A stretch of DNA of 23,353 nt from CAYRFE01 sp964539615 (GCA_964539615.1 CAZIJP010000030.1:1-23353); one strand, 5' to 3'; positions 7,567 through 16,144 are shown, numbered from the stretch's first letter. Notes: generated by a model not told the origin, from the sequence alone. Program-made: numbers and translations.

Positions 7567-7971
7567 ATGTTCAGTAAACGCAGAAAAGACGATTATGATT
7601 GGGATATGCTGGTGCATAACCGGCTGGAATATGTTGTGCGTGATCTCGCTATTTTGATTAATGATATCGATACGGTCAAAAAAAGAATTGAAATGTTTTT
7701 TAAAGAAGTTCGGAAAACACAGAGCGAGTTCGATCTTGCCCTGCAGCCTGAAAAAAACGTTAATTTTACGGCAAAGGAATTTGAATCGGATCTGCTCGTT
7801 CACAGCCGTTTGGAATATCTGGCGCGTGCGATTACTATCATGCTGGTCGATTTTGAAAAGACCCGTGAGCGTGTACGTTTATTTCATGATGAAGTACAGC
7901 AGGTACAGCAAAAATTCGAGCCGTCCCTGCAGCCGGAAAGCATGTTGAAGAGTGTAAAAAATGGCCAGTGA
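7567..7971 (+). CDS. Small protein with a tandem 62-residue duplication, function unknown
   Basis: This is a 134-residue, charged, probably helical cytoplasmic protein that I do not recognise. It consists almost entirely of two copies of one unit: residues 13-62 and 75-124 share about 21 of 50 positions. The common pattern is D-x-L-V-H-x-R-L-E-Y, then a conserved arginine, D, R, F-x-x-E-V, Q-x-x-F and a final L-Q-P-E. The start at 7567 (or 7564, one codon earlier) follows AGGAGG and the promoter. Earlier ATGs lie upstream of the transcription start. Its stop overlaps the next gene by 11 nt, so the two are translationally linked. Position ahead of a small membrane protein and SppA hints at a membrane-associated role, which is inference only. 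Confidence 0.75.
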   Translation: MFSKRRKDDYDWDMLVHNRLEYVVRDLAILINDIDTVKKRIEMFFKEVRKTQSEFDLALQPEKNVNFTAKEFESDLLVHSRLEYLARAITIMLVDFEKTRERVRLFHDEVQQVQQKFEPSLQPESMLKSVKNGQ

Positions 7972-8221
7972 CGTTAAGATAGGGAAGATAATCCTTATCG
8001 TATTTATCGGCCTTTTGATCGGCACGGCCCTGGGCGAACTTATTGGGAGATTACTTAATCCCGGATGGCTGAAAACGATTTTTCTTGCATCGTTTGATAT
8101 CGGGCACTATTTAAAGCCTTTTTTACTCAAATTACTGGATGTTTTCATACAATTTTTTTTAAAATTCAATATCATGAGCATAGTAGGTATCCTTGTTGCC
8201 TACTGGTTCAATAAAAAATGA
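7961..8221 (+). CDS. Small DUF4321-like membrane protein
   Basis: This 86-residue protein has two hydrophobic segments (about residues 8-32 and 62-82) joined by a loop with N-P-G-W and G-H-Y-L-K-P-F. The early G-L-L-I-G-T-A-L-G-E-L-I-G and the late F-N-I-M-S-I-V-G-I-L pattern resemble DUF4321 proteins, short inner-membrane proteins of unknown function. The ATG lies inside the end of the preceding gene (11-nt overlap), so translation is likely coupled. Its TGA overlaps the AGGAGG ribosome site of sppA. The family call is moderate because the protein is so short. Confidence 0.7.
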   Translation: MASDVKIGKIILIVFIGLLIGTALGELIGRLLNPGWLKTIFLASFDIGHYLKPFLLKLLDVFIQFFLKFNIMSIVGILVAYWFNKK

Positions 8222-8234
8222 GGAGGAACTGCAT

Positions 8235-9947
8235 ATGGCCGTGAAAAAGGGATGTTTGATTTCGATAGTTGTTGTTGTTGGTTTGATCATTGCATTTTTT
8301 GCAGTTATCGGAATTGCGATCAAAAGCATAGGAAAAGAATCAATCTCGATGACATCAAATACGTATTTGGTCATGGATATCAATGCGCCGTTATTATACG
8401 AGAAACATGAATCATTTTTCGGATCCGAAAGCGCTACTTTTACGGATATACTTAAAGCAATTGATGATGCTGCAGATGATTCAGATGTAAAGGGTATCAT
8501 AATAAAAAATTGTCGCGCCTCACTGGCTCAGCAGGAAGAGATCTTGGAAAAAATTAAAGCATTTAAAAAATCCGGTAAAAAGATTATAGCCTATGCTCCG
8601 AGCTTCAGTACCGGGACGTATTTAATTGCTTCAACTGCAGATGACATTATATTACCTCCGACTATGTCCGCCGATTTCTCCCTGGCAGGCTATTATTTAC
8701 CGCAAAGCTTCTATAAACGCATGTTTGACAAAATAGGCATTGAATTTACTGTTGTTCATATGGGCAATTATAAAGGAGCCGGAGAAAATTTCTCTCGCGA
8801 GAACATGAGCCCGTATTTACGTGAAAATTTAACATCCTTGTTTGACGATCTGTTCGGATGGCGTTTGGAGACAATTGCAAACAATCGTTCTTTCGATCCT
8901 GAAACATTCAAAGCTGATGTGTATAACGGTAATTATTTTATGCGTGAACCTAAGCAGGCATTAGATCTAAAGCTTGTAACTTCTTTATTGTATGAACCTC
9001 AGTTTAGAGAAAAATATCTTATAACCGAAAAAAATCTTGTATCACTGTCCAGCTATGCCTCATCAAGGTCGAATGCAGTTTACGGTGACAAAATTGCAGT
9101 TATCATTGCTGAAGGCGAGATCGTTGTCGGCAGAAGCACTACATCATTTAGTCCATTGTCCGTCGGAATGAGTAAGATGCTCGGTTCAGAGACATTTTGC
9201 GAAAATGTTGAAAGCGCCGTAAAAGACACAAGCGTTAAAGGTATCGTTGTCCGTGTCGACAGCCCAGGCGGATCAGCGCTTGCAAGTGACATGATGTGGT
9301 ACACCTTAAAAAAAGCCGCTGAAAAGAAACCGGTATATATTTCAATGGGTCAAGTTGCGGCATCCGGCGGTTATTATATTTCAACACCGGGAAAAGTGAT
9401 CTTTGCAGATAACTCAACCATTACGGGTTCTATCGGAGTTGTTTCCATGATGGTCAATACATCAGAACTTATGGAAGATAAATTGTATATCGATACCGAT
9501 ACGTTGCAACACGGAAAATATGCCGACTTCGGATCTGCCAATAAAAAAATGACCAATGAAGAGATCGAAATGTTGCGTTCCATGTCATTATCAATCTACA
9601 CGGAATTCAAATCACGTGTTGCCGAAGGTAGAAAGATGAGCATGGATGATGTAGAAAAGATAGCTCAGGGAAAAGTGTACACAGGCCGGCAGGCATTAAA
9701 AATAGGCCTGGTTGATAAAATAGGCACCCTTGATGCTACCGTAACTGCTCTCAAGAACGAATTGAAATTGAAAAATGTCTCCGTTGTCTATTATCCGAAG
9801 AAAAAGACATTCATGGAGACCATGAAAGAGAACGGTCTTTTCGGAATGTCGTTATATAAACTTATCAATAAACCCGAATCTGTTATTGCAATAGATCCCA
9901 AACCAAGAACGTATTATCCTTACTCTCAAGCTGTTTTAGCAGAATAA
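8235..9947 (+). CDS. sppA: Signal peptide peptidase SppA, long (67K) form
   Basis: This 570-residue membrane-bound serine protease of family S49 degrades signal peptides left after secretion. One N-terminal membrane segment (residues 7-31) anchors it facing the periplasm. It has the two tandem S49 domains of the long form. The catalytic lysine is K180 in H-M-G-N-Y-K-G-A, and the catalytic serine is S377 in V-A-A-S-G-G-Y-Y, matching K209 and S409 of E. coli. The supporting motifs R-V-D-S-P-G-G-S-A (340-348) and T-G-S-I-G-V (397-402) are also present. The ATG at 8235 lies 8 nt after AGGAGG; a longer in-frame reading has no such site. It is third in the operon. A 10-bp hairpin follows its stop codon. 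Confidence 0.95.
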   Translation: MAVKKGCLISIVVVVGLIIAFFAVIGIAIKSIGKESISMTSNTYLVMDINAPLLYEKHESFFGSESATFTDILKAIDDAADDSDVKGIIIKNCRASLAQQEEILEKIKAFKKSGKKIIAYAPSFSTGTYLIASTADDIILPPTMSADFSLAGYYLPQSFYKRMFDKIGIEFTVVHMGNYKGAGENFSRENMSPYLRENLTSLFDDLFGWRLETIANNRSFDPETFKADVYNGNYFMREPKQALDLKLVTSLLYEPQFREKYLITEKNLVSLSSYASSRSNAVYGDKIAVIIAEGEIVVGRSTTSFSPLSVGMSKMLGSETFCENVESAVKDTSVKGIVVRVDSPGGSALASDMMWYTLKKAAEKKPVYISMGQVAASGGYYISTPGKVIFADNSTITGSIGVVSMMVNTSELMEDKLYIDTDTLQHGKYADFGSANKKMTNEEIEMLRSMSLSIYTEFKSRVAEGRKMSMDDVEKIAQGKVYTGRQALKIGLVDKIGTLDATVTALKNELKLKNVSVVYYPKKKTFMETMKENGLFGMSLYKLINKPESVIAIDPKPRTYYPYSQAVLAE

Positions 9948-9956
9948 AGGAGTTTT

Positions 9957-9982
9957 GCGGTGGTCGAAAAATCGGCCACCGC
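9957..9982 (+). promoter_or_regulatory. Strong hairpin between sppA and the solenoid gene
   Basis: Bases 9957-9966 pair with 9973-9982, nine Watson-Crick pairs and one G-U, around a 6-nt A-rich loop. No U-run follows, so it is not a normal terminator. An AAAGGAG site (9946-9952) lies just before it and the ATG at 9991 just after. Folding would shorten the distance between site and ATG from 38 to about 12 nt, so the hairpin may bring the ribosome site to the start codon, or may merely protect the upstream mRNA end. Confidence 0.55.
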
Positions 9983-9990
9983 AGTAAGAT

Positions 9991-11727
9991 ATGTTGAATG
10001 AATATAAAGCAAGCATCGAACAAGGTTCCGCGATCATTTTGGATATTACGGAACATTCGTTATTATTGGATATTTCCTCGTTATCAGCCGATGAATTTGT
10101 TCGTTATGTCGAAACCGATACGAGCATTCTCCAAACCATTTTCAAAACATTGTCGACACAAAATGACCCTTCAGTTCGACAAAAATTTAATAAAGCGCAA
10201 ATCTTAGCCTTTCAACAGAAGCATCAGCAAGCGATCGATCTGTTAACTGAAATTGAAAATGATGTCATTGAAAGCAATCATTATCTATTGATCCTTCATT
10301 TATACGAGGTCATGGCGAAGTTGAATGAACGCATCGGAGACTATTCGTTATCCTATTCTTACTATCTTGATTATTTTACATTGGACAAGCTTTTTCCTGA
10401 TACCGATACTGCAACAAATTTTAAAATGTTATTACAATCCATCAATTTTTTTGCCAAAGGCAAAGCTGTAATAGAAGAAATAGAGAAGAGTAAAAAATTT
10501 GATTACTCCCGTTTTGACCAAGCGTTGATGAAAGCAGCTTTATATGAAAAAATGGGTAAATATAAAGAGGTCAGTAAATCATTGCAGGTAGCGAAAAAGT
10601 ATATAAATTTAAATACTGAGGAAAAAAAGAACATCTATTTTCATGTTGTACGAGTGATAATAGATATGGTTACAGGGATAACCAACGATACGGTTGATTC
10701 GATCCATGAACTTGAAATGGCAGACCTTACGACAGTCCCGGAAAATTTTAGGATAAAAATTCTTCGCACGTTAGCCGTTTATTACTTGCATTCAGGGAAT
10801 ACAAGGAAATTTGTCCATAATCTGAATGTTATTAAAAAAACCGGTCGCACTTCGCTTGCCCGTTTGGAATTACTCCAGTTGTATTCACATTATCTGATTA
10901 CACATTTTCAATATAAAAAAGTATTGCCGGTACTTCATGCCGTTGTCGAGCTTGCCTTACGTATGAAAAACGAGTTACACTATTTGAACAGTAAGATATT
11001 ACTTATGAACATTCAGCTTCAGGAAGGTGATTTTTCTTTTTTATCCGAGTTAGAGGAATCTTTTAACTTTGATGTATTTCTAAAATACAACAATAAGATA
11101 CGTTATGTGGAGATCGTCAATAACTATGCACAATTGCTGGCTATGTTTGGTAAATATGAAAAGGCGCTCGAGTATACCGATAAAATAATTACGATCACAC
11201 GAATACACAATCTTTCATTGCTTCAGGTCATCGCACAATTCAATTATTATCAGTTAAAATTCACTCGTGATACCGATGAAACATATCTAATAGCCATGAA
11301 AGACCTTTTTATGGCAAATCAGGCGATCATTGTGCCATACTATCAGGAGATGATGCTTTTTCATTGTAATTGGTATGCATATTATCTTAAACGTAATGAT
11401 ATTATAGAAGAATTACAGGAAATGACCGAAGCGATCACACAATCTGTAGTGAATAAATCGTTTGCATTATTTTTTGAAATGCTTTCCCTTGATGCTCAGA
11501 AAAAGGAATTCATTGTTCAAAATATTGCTGGACGTTTGCCTGAGAAAGCTGAACTTTTTTTATATTATGTGTTATATAGTAAAACGGGAGACGTAACGTG
11601 GCTTGAAATTGCCGAAAAAGACCTGCAAAATTTCGTATCGGCAATACCTGAGAATTATCGTGATCTTTGGCTTCAGAGCAATTTTGAAGCATCAATAATC
11701 GCTCAAAATAGAAAAATTTCCGAATAA
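9991..11727 (+). CDS. Alpha-solenoid (TPR-like) repeat protein
   Basis: This 578-residue protein is almost entirely helical. Degenerate repeats of about 34-40 residues have the spacing of tetratricopeptide repeats, for example around K-A-A-L-Y-E-K-M-G-K-Y-K-E-V and Y-A-Q-L-L-A-M-F-G-K-Y-E-K-A-L-E-Y. No signal peptide, membrane segment or catalytic motif is visible, so a cytoplasmic scaffold that binds other proteins is likely. The partner is unknown. It is last in the sppA operon. No good ribosome site lies directly before the ATG. The nearest is AAAGGAG 38 nt upstream, beyond a stable hairpin. A 13-codon frame opening with GTG at 9960 overlaps its start and might couple its translation. Confidence 0.75.
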   Translation: MLNEYKASIEQGSAIILDITEHSLLLDISSLSADEFVRYVETDTSILQTIFKTLSTQNDPSVRQKFNKAQILAFQQKHQQAIDLLTEIENDVIESNHYLLILHLYEVMAKLNERIGDYSLSYSYYLDYFTLDKLFPDTDTATNFKMLLQSINFFAKGKAVIEEIEKSKKFDYSRFDQALMKAALYEKMGKYKEVSKSLQVAKKYINLNTEEKKNIYFHVVRVIIDMVTGITNDTVDSIHELEMADLTTVPENFRIKILRTLAVYYLHSGNTRKFVHNLNVIKKTGRTSLARLELLQLYSHYLITHFQYKKVLPVLHAVVELALRMKNELHYLNSKILLMNIQLQEGDFSFLSELEESFNFDVFLKYNNKIRYVEIVNNYAQLLAMFGKYEKALEYTDKIITITRIHNLSLLQVIAQFNYYQLKFTRDTDETYLIAMKDLFMANQAIIVPYYQEMMLFHCNWYAYYLKRNDIIEELQEMTEAITQSVVNKSFALFFEMLSLDAQKKEFIVQNIAGRLPEKAELFLYYVLYSKTGDVTWLEIAEKDLQNFVSAIPENYRDLWLQSNFEASIIAQNRKISE

Positions 11728-11754
11728 CTGTTTCAATTTAAACGAAACCGCCTA

Positions 11755-14472
11755 TCAAAAAAATGTTTTTGTAATCGAAAATTCCAATTTTGGTTTATCA
11801 GATTCTGTGCCATGATCGTTGGTATATACATGAATAAGATCCAATGCCAGAGAATTTGACACGTGAATGGTAAATCCAAAGCCGTAACTCATGACAGCAT
11901 CTTGCAACGTATAAGCGGTATCCGATACTTTTTTTACAACTGTAACGGATGTGATATCATTAGAAAAGACACCTAAGTCTCCGAACATGTACAGGGAAAA
12001 GTTAGGCAAACGGACCGAACTGTAAAATAACGGTAAAATACTGATCAACGGTGTGCGAATCTCGGCGCTAACCGTTAACTTGTCGGTAGTTGCATAATAA
12101 ATCTCTTGGAATCCTCGGATATAAGTTGAATCATTATATTTCATCGGGGAATGCCTGAAATAACCTCGCAGCATGAATGGTGCGTAATAAAGGCGGGCAT
12201 CCGCTTCACATTCATATCCGCTATTGTCGCCGGTCACATAGCCTGCGTAACCGTACAGTCGTGTGCCGTAATCAGGATACAACCTGCCGTATGCGGAATC
12301 ATAAATACTGTAAATACCAGCAAATAAGGCGTTGTTGAGCGCATCGGGGTCATTGCCGTATAAATATGCACCGGCTTTCGCATGAACAGAACCGAAGAAC
12401 GACAGCGGATAATGGATCTTTGCTGTAAATTCGTTGAGATAAAAAAGATCGTCATTGCGGAAGAGCGTGTGTTTTTCCGCCCAGAATGAATACGCAGGGC
12501 GGTTGCCGCTTGTTATATAGGCAACTCCAAAATCAAGCGGGGCGGCATCGGTCACGAAAAATCCTACATACGCATACAACTGATGCTCATTTAAGATGCT
12601 GTCAAAAAGCATGCCGGTTCGCAATTGAACATGATTGCCTTCGGAAATGTCCATACCGAAGAACGTTTGCGAGAATACCAACGGATCACGGAATTTGACC
12701 GGGTTCATATCCGAATAATCATAATTTACTGAATCAGTTATGTCCGGTGTTTTTAAGACCATTTCGGGTGTTGTACCCGATTGTGTATAATCAGGGATCG
12801 GCGAATCTATAAAAACACTTTTTTGGTCATAAAAATAAGCGCCGACTATGCGATCACCGGAGATCGTAAATGATGTCATGGTCTCGCGATATGCAGTGAA
12901 TGGGGTCAATGAACCGTCTTTGACATTGAAATGATATAAGCGGTTTACCATACCTTCATTTATCAACAAAAGGTATGAACTAGATGTAAGCGCATCAATA
13001 TCTATGATCGTGCCGGAAATCTTATGCGTAAGGTCGTCAATAAAAAGGTATGAGTCATAACCGAAATGCGATACATATGCAAATTTTCCGTTACCTGAAG
13101 AAGCTATTCCCGAAATTGCTTTATCCGGCAGGGGTAACTCTTTGATTTCGTCGGTAACATCGAATAGGACCGAATCGGTACCTTTACGGGCAAGCACTAA
13201 TAATTTATCATCTGCAAAAAAAATCTTGTAAATACCTGTAATATCGGGTAATTCTTTCGAAGAGTTAGTTTGCGATGCAAAATTATATATGCCGACATTA
13301 TATCCGCCATTTTCAAAAAATGCATATGAAAATATCGTTTCATTCGGCGACAACGCATAATGATCATTGGTACTATCGATATACGTAAAAACAGAGGGTT
13401 GAAATAGCACTTCTTTGTAATGTTCGTCATAATGATCGTCTTTTTTCATTTTTCTGACGATCGTATTTTTATCAAAGGTTATATAAAATTTACTATCTTT
13501 GAACGGAATATATAAATATCCCTGATCAAGTATGGATGTTTTATCGGAAAAAATCGAGGGGAAGCCTGTATCGTTTTTTTGTATCGTATCCATGATGGAA
13601 GATTTCCATCGAGCATAAATGTCATTGAATGATGTCCCATAGGTCTTTTCGAAAGCAACGTCAGCGTCAAGGCTTATAGTCAGTTCTTTCAAGAATGACC
13701 GTAGTTTTTTTTCTCCCCATGTGTCAACAAGAAATAGTATCATTGAATATGCCTGTTGATACGCCAGGTAATCAAGCGCTTCGTTTTTTGCGAAGTAATC
13801 GGCAGGATGCAGATTACCGCTCATTGCCGCATCACGGACCGTCATATATTTAGGATTACGTTTGTTATTTGTTGCATATTCCGACAATCCTTCAAATATC
13901 CAGGACGGAACATTGTGTTTTTTGGCAAATACTGCGGTGAGTGGGTTTTTATATATGATGTAATACTCGAAAATATGCATAATTTCGTGATAGAGTAATT
14001 CTTGAAAATAAGCAAGGTCGCCGTTGAAGGGCACCACAACTCGATCTTTTTCAAAGGTGGAAAATCCTGCTACGTTTGGCGGTAAAATCGACGGGACTAT
14101 ACTGTTTTGCGTAAAAAGATGCGGCGAGGGAAATAATATGAGTGTGATCGTGCCGCTGACTTGTTCGCCGACAGTATCGGAGCAGAAGTCATATGCATCT
14201 TCGGCGAACTGAGCTGCAATAGGTAATAGATTCTTTGAATGTTCCGTGAAAACAATCTTAAAATGGTCGGTCTCGCTTGTCTGCCAATCCATTGAGATGT
14301 TGTAATATTTGTTTTTAAAAAACTCTGACGCATTGGTCGCAGACACTGATAACAAGGCAATAATAAATATTATAATGTAGTTTTTCATATGTGAAAAGTA
14401 TATCGTGCTAATTGGTAAATGCAAGATGAAAGATGATGACCCTGATTTTATTTCTGTTCTGTTAAATGGCAT
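11755..14472 (-). CDS. Secreted metallopeptidase fused to a propeller and outer-membrane barrel
   Basis: This is a large exported protein (905 residues from this start). A signal peptide begins at M-K-N-Y (residue 29). A peptidase MA-like zinc domain follows, with H-E-I-M-H at 162-166 and the third ligand in W-I-F-E-G-L-S-E-Y (about 190-198), the H-E-x-x-H...E-G-L pattern of gluzincins. Residues about 310-600 look like a TolB-type beta-propeller. The last 300 residues alternate aromatic beta-strands and end in phenylalanine, as outer-membrane barrels do. It therefore probably cleaves or processes proteins at the cell surface or in the periplasm. The start at 14472 has both a promoter and AAGGAGA 7 nt before it. 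A second start at 14388 has its own -10 box and gives a normal signal peptide. The gene is convergent with the solenoid gene. Confidence 0.82.
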   Translation of the reverse strand: MPFNRTEIKSGSSSFILHLPISTIYFSHMKNYIIIFIIALLSVSATNASEFFKNKYYNISMDWQTSETDHFKIVFTEHSKNLLPIAAQFAEDAYDFCSDTVGEQVSGTITLILFPSPHLFTQNSIVPSILPPNVAGFSTFEKDRVVVPFNGDLAYFQELLYHEIMHIFEYYIIYKNPLTAVFAKKHNVPSWIFEGLSEYATNNKRNPKYMTVRDAAMSGNLHPADYFAKNEALDYLAYQQAYSMILFLVDTWGEKKLRSFLKELTISLDADVAFEKTYGTSFNDIYARWKSSIMDTIQKNDTGFPSIFSDKTSILDQGYLYIPFKDSKFYITFDKNTIVRKMKKDDHYDEHYKEVLFQPSVFTYIDSTNDHYALSPNETIFSYAFFENGGYNVGIYNFASQTNSSKELPDITGIYKIFFADDKLLVLARKGTDSVLFDVTDEIKELPLPDKAISGIASSGNGKFAYVSHFGYDSYLFIDDLTHKISGTIIDIDALTSSSYLLLINEGMVNRLYHFNVKDGSLTPFTAYRETMTSFTISGDRIVGAYFYDQKSVFIDSPIPDYTQSGTTPEMVLKTPDITDSVNYDYSDMNPVKFRDPLVFSQTFFGMDISEGNHVQLRTGMLFDSILNEHQLYAYVGFFVTDAAPLDFGVAYITSGNRPAYSFWAEKHTLFRNDDLFYLNEFTAKIHYPLSFFGSVHAKAGAYLYGNDPDALNNALFAGIYSIYDSAYGRLYPDYGTRLYGYAGYVTGDNSGYECEADARLYYAPFMLRGYFRHSPMKYNDSTYIRGFQEIYYATTDKLTVSAEIRTPLISILPLFYSSVRLPNFSLYMFGDLGVFSNDITSVTVVKKVSDTAYTLQDAVMSYGFGFTIHVSNSLALDLIHVYTNDHGTESDKPKLEFSITKTFF
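14397..14424 (-). promoter_or_regulatory. Second, leaderless-type promoter of the metallopeptidase gene
   Basis: On the minus strand TTGCAT (14424-14419), a 16-nt spacer and TATACT (14402-14397) end 8 nt before the ATG at 14388. That ATG starts a textbook signal peptide. The boxes lie inside the longer reading frame, so chance is possible. Confidence 0.4.
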
Positions 14473-14493
14473 AGTCGGTCTCCTTTTTGCTAT

Positions 14494-14522
14494 ATAATAC
14501 TCCGTAAACAATTGACTGTAAA
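14494..14522 (-). promoter_or_regulatory. Promoter upstream of the longer metallopeptidase start
   Basis: On the minus strand TTTACA (14522-14517), a 17-nt spacer and TATTAT (14499-14494) predict transcription from about 14487. The short leader contains AAGGAGA at a good distance from the ATG at 14472. Confidence 0.6.
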
Positions 14523-14567
14523 AAAGGTTTCAGTTGATTGCAGTATAGATGTACGGCTGATATGAAT

Positions 14568-15353
14568 TTATTCCCACTTGGTTATAATTTTTTTCAGGAT
14601 GCCGTTGTTTTTTATGGCCTCATTTCCTGTATCAAATATATCAAGATATTTTCTGCTGTCATTGATCTTGCTATTGCCTAACAGGTAATTACTGACCGTA
14701 TCGATAGACGGTGTTTTTATATAATTTGATGAAATAGCATTTTGACGAAGCATGTAATCAAAAGCATCCTCGTAACCAACAACACCGGATACCCAGCTGT
14801 TATCAAGCATTTTAAAACATTGCAATATTGAGTCGGTCTCGATTTTTTCGATCCCGTTCTGCCCCTCCCAAACTTTTCCGTAAGCCCATTTTCTTATAAC
14901 GGCGACCTTTTTACCGTTCATGGTTGAGATTCCTTTCCAAACGAGTTGTATATTTTTGTTTAGGTATATAACAATGGCGTTGGTTACGATAGAATTCCGG
15001 GAAAAATTGAATTTTGTCAAACGTTCCGAGGTCACAACAAATGGAAAAATTACATCAACAGTACCATTTTCAATATAATGCAGTGCGCGCGAGATGGGGA
15101 CTATCTCCAATTGAATCGTATACCCTTGATTATGATAACTTTCGCGTACGATATCCCAACATAAACCTTGCAGATAGGATGAATCTTTCCCCGGCGGGAT
15201 AATTTCAAGAGGTGTTGATATCGTATTTCTTTTATTGAAACAGTATGGAGGATAATCTGTTAATGTAGCGATCCTGACAATGTTCTCGCTATATAACGAA
15301 GACGAAAGGCATACGAAAACAGAAATAAACATGAAAATTGTAAATCGTCTCAT
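14568..15353 (-). CDS. Family 3 extracellular solute-binding protein, orphan
   Basis: This 261-residue periplasmic protein has a signal peptide (residues 1-22, cleavage near S-L-Y-S). The mature part opens with the family-3 pattern V-R-I-A-T-L-T-D-Y-P-P-Y-C-F and has the later R-A-L-H-Y-I-E-N-G-T-V-D-V-I-F-P motif and a G-K-K-V-A-V-I-R hinge strand. Such proteins bind amino acids or similar small solutes and normally pass them to an ABC importer. No permease or ATPase gene is near, so it may serve a distant transporter or act as a sensor. No lipoprotein cysteine is seen. There is no Shine-Dalgarno sequence. A consensus promoter ends 7 nt before the ATG, which suggests a leaderless mRNA. Confidence 0.85.
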   Translation of the reverse strand: MRRFTIFMFISVFVCLSSSLYSENIVRIATLTDYPPYCFNKRNTISTPLEIIPPGKDSSYLQGLCWDIVRESYHNQGYTIQLEIVPISRALHYIENGTVDVIFPFVVTSERLTKFNFSRNSIVTNAIVIYLNKNIQLVWKGISTMNGKKVAVIRKWAYGKVWEGQNGIEKIETDSILQCFKMLDNSWVSGVVGYEDAFDYMLRQNAISSNYIKTPSIDTVSNYLLGNSKINDSRKYLDIFDTGNEAIKNNGILKKIITKWE

Positions 15354-15360
15354 TACTTAC

Positions 15361-15388
15361 AGTATAGGCGGTTACCTAGGATTGTCAA
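15361..15388 (-). promoter_or_regulatory. Promoter of the solute-binding protein gene, probably leaderless
   Basis: On the minus strand a perfect TTGACA (15388-15383), a 16-nt spacer and TATACT (15366-15361) end 7 nt before the ATG at 15353. This is the clearest of the promoters that leave no room for a leader. Confidence 0.7.
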
Positions 15389-15457
15389 TGAAATTTGGTG
15401 AGGGATACTTTTTGAAAGATTGCAATTTCTGTAACTCTATGATATTGTCGCTCTGAT

Positions 15458-16144
15458 ATGATACAAAAAAATATTGAAGAAATACTATCGTATTTACAGT
15501 CCTTTGAAAACGAGGCAAACAGAAAAGGGATGGCGCGTTACGGTATCAATACCGAAAAAGCTTTCGGTGTCGGAATGTCGATCTTAAAACCATTTGCGAA
15601 AACCATTGGAAAAGATCATCCCACGGCGTTACGATTATGGGACACGGGCTGGCATGAGGCACGATTACTGGCAGGACTGATTGCAGAACCAGATAAGGCG
15701 GATGATGCACTGCTGGAACGATGGGTAAATGAGATTGATTCATGGGATATATGCGATCTATTATGCAAGTATTTTATAACAAAGACACTATGTGTTTCCG
15801 ATAAAATCATTTTGTGGACTACCAGAGATCATGAGTTTACAAAAAGAGCAGGCTTTGTGCTTATGGCCGAACATGCCATTCATGCAAAGAATATGGATAA
15901 TGAAGCATTTATGCCATATTTAACCATTATAGAACGTGAAGCCGCCGATAATCGAAATTTCGTGAAAAAAGCGATCAACTGGGCATTGCGTCAAATGGGG
16001 AAGCGAAATAAGGCATTACATGTACAAGCACTGATGTGTGCTGAAAGGCTTCTGGTTGTAAATAGTCCGTCCGCACGATGGATAGCCCGTGATGCTATCA
16101 GAGAATTGAATAGCGATGCCGTTAAAAAAAAGATCTATCGTTAG
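15458..16144 (+). CDS. DNA alkylation repair enzyme, AlkD-like
   Basis: This 228-residue all-helical protein belongs to the AlkD/COG4912 family of DNA glycosylases, built from HEAT-like repeats and removing alkylated (positively charged) bases. The family motif N-E-I-D-S-W-D-I-C-D gives W96 and D100, with the same 4-residue spacing as the catalytic Trp and Asp of Bacillus AlkD. A later arginine, R130 in K-R-A-G-F-V-L-M-A, suits the DNA-binding site. The C-terminal N-F-V-K-K-A-I-N-W-A-L-R-Q-M-G-K-R-N is diagnostic. No ribosome site is seen before the ATG. A weak TTGCAA, 17 nt, TATTGT promoter ends 9 nt upstream. It is followed on the same strand by pbpC. Confidence 0.92.
   Translation: MIQKNIEEILSYLQSFENEANRKGMARYGINTEKAFGVGMSILKPFAKTIGKDHPTALRLWDTGWHEARLLAGLIAEPDKADDALLERWVNEIDSWDICDLLCKYFITKTLCVSDKIILWTTRDHEFTKRAGFVLMAEHAIHAKNMDNEAFMPYLTIIEREAADNRNFVKKAINWALRQMGKRNKALHVQALMCAERLLVVNSPSARWIARDAIRELNSDAVKKKIYR

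Noticed and set aside
11728..11754. Short inverted repeat GTTTC...GAAAC between two convergent genes, as a two-way terminator
   Set aside because: The stem is only 5 bp, AT-rich, with a long loop; too weak to call.
14510..14541. 10-nt inverted arms around a 12-nt loop
   Set aside because: Pairing needs two G-U pairs and works only in plus-strand RNA, while the adjacent genes are on the minus strand.
15412..15443. TTGAAA and TATGAT as the promoter of the AlkD-like gene
   Set aside because: The spacer is 20 nt; the alternative TTGCAA, 17 nt, TATTGT is better placed but weak, so neither is listed as a feature.
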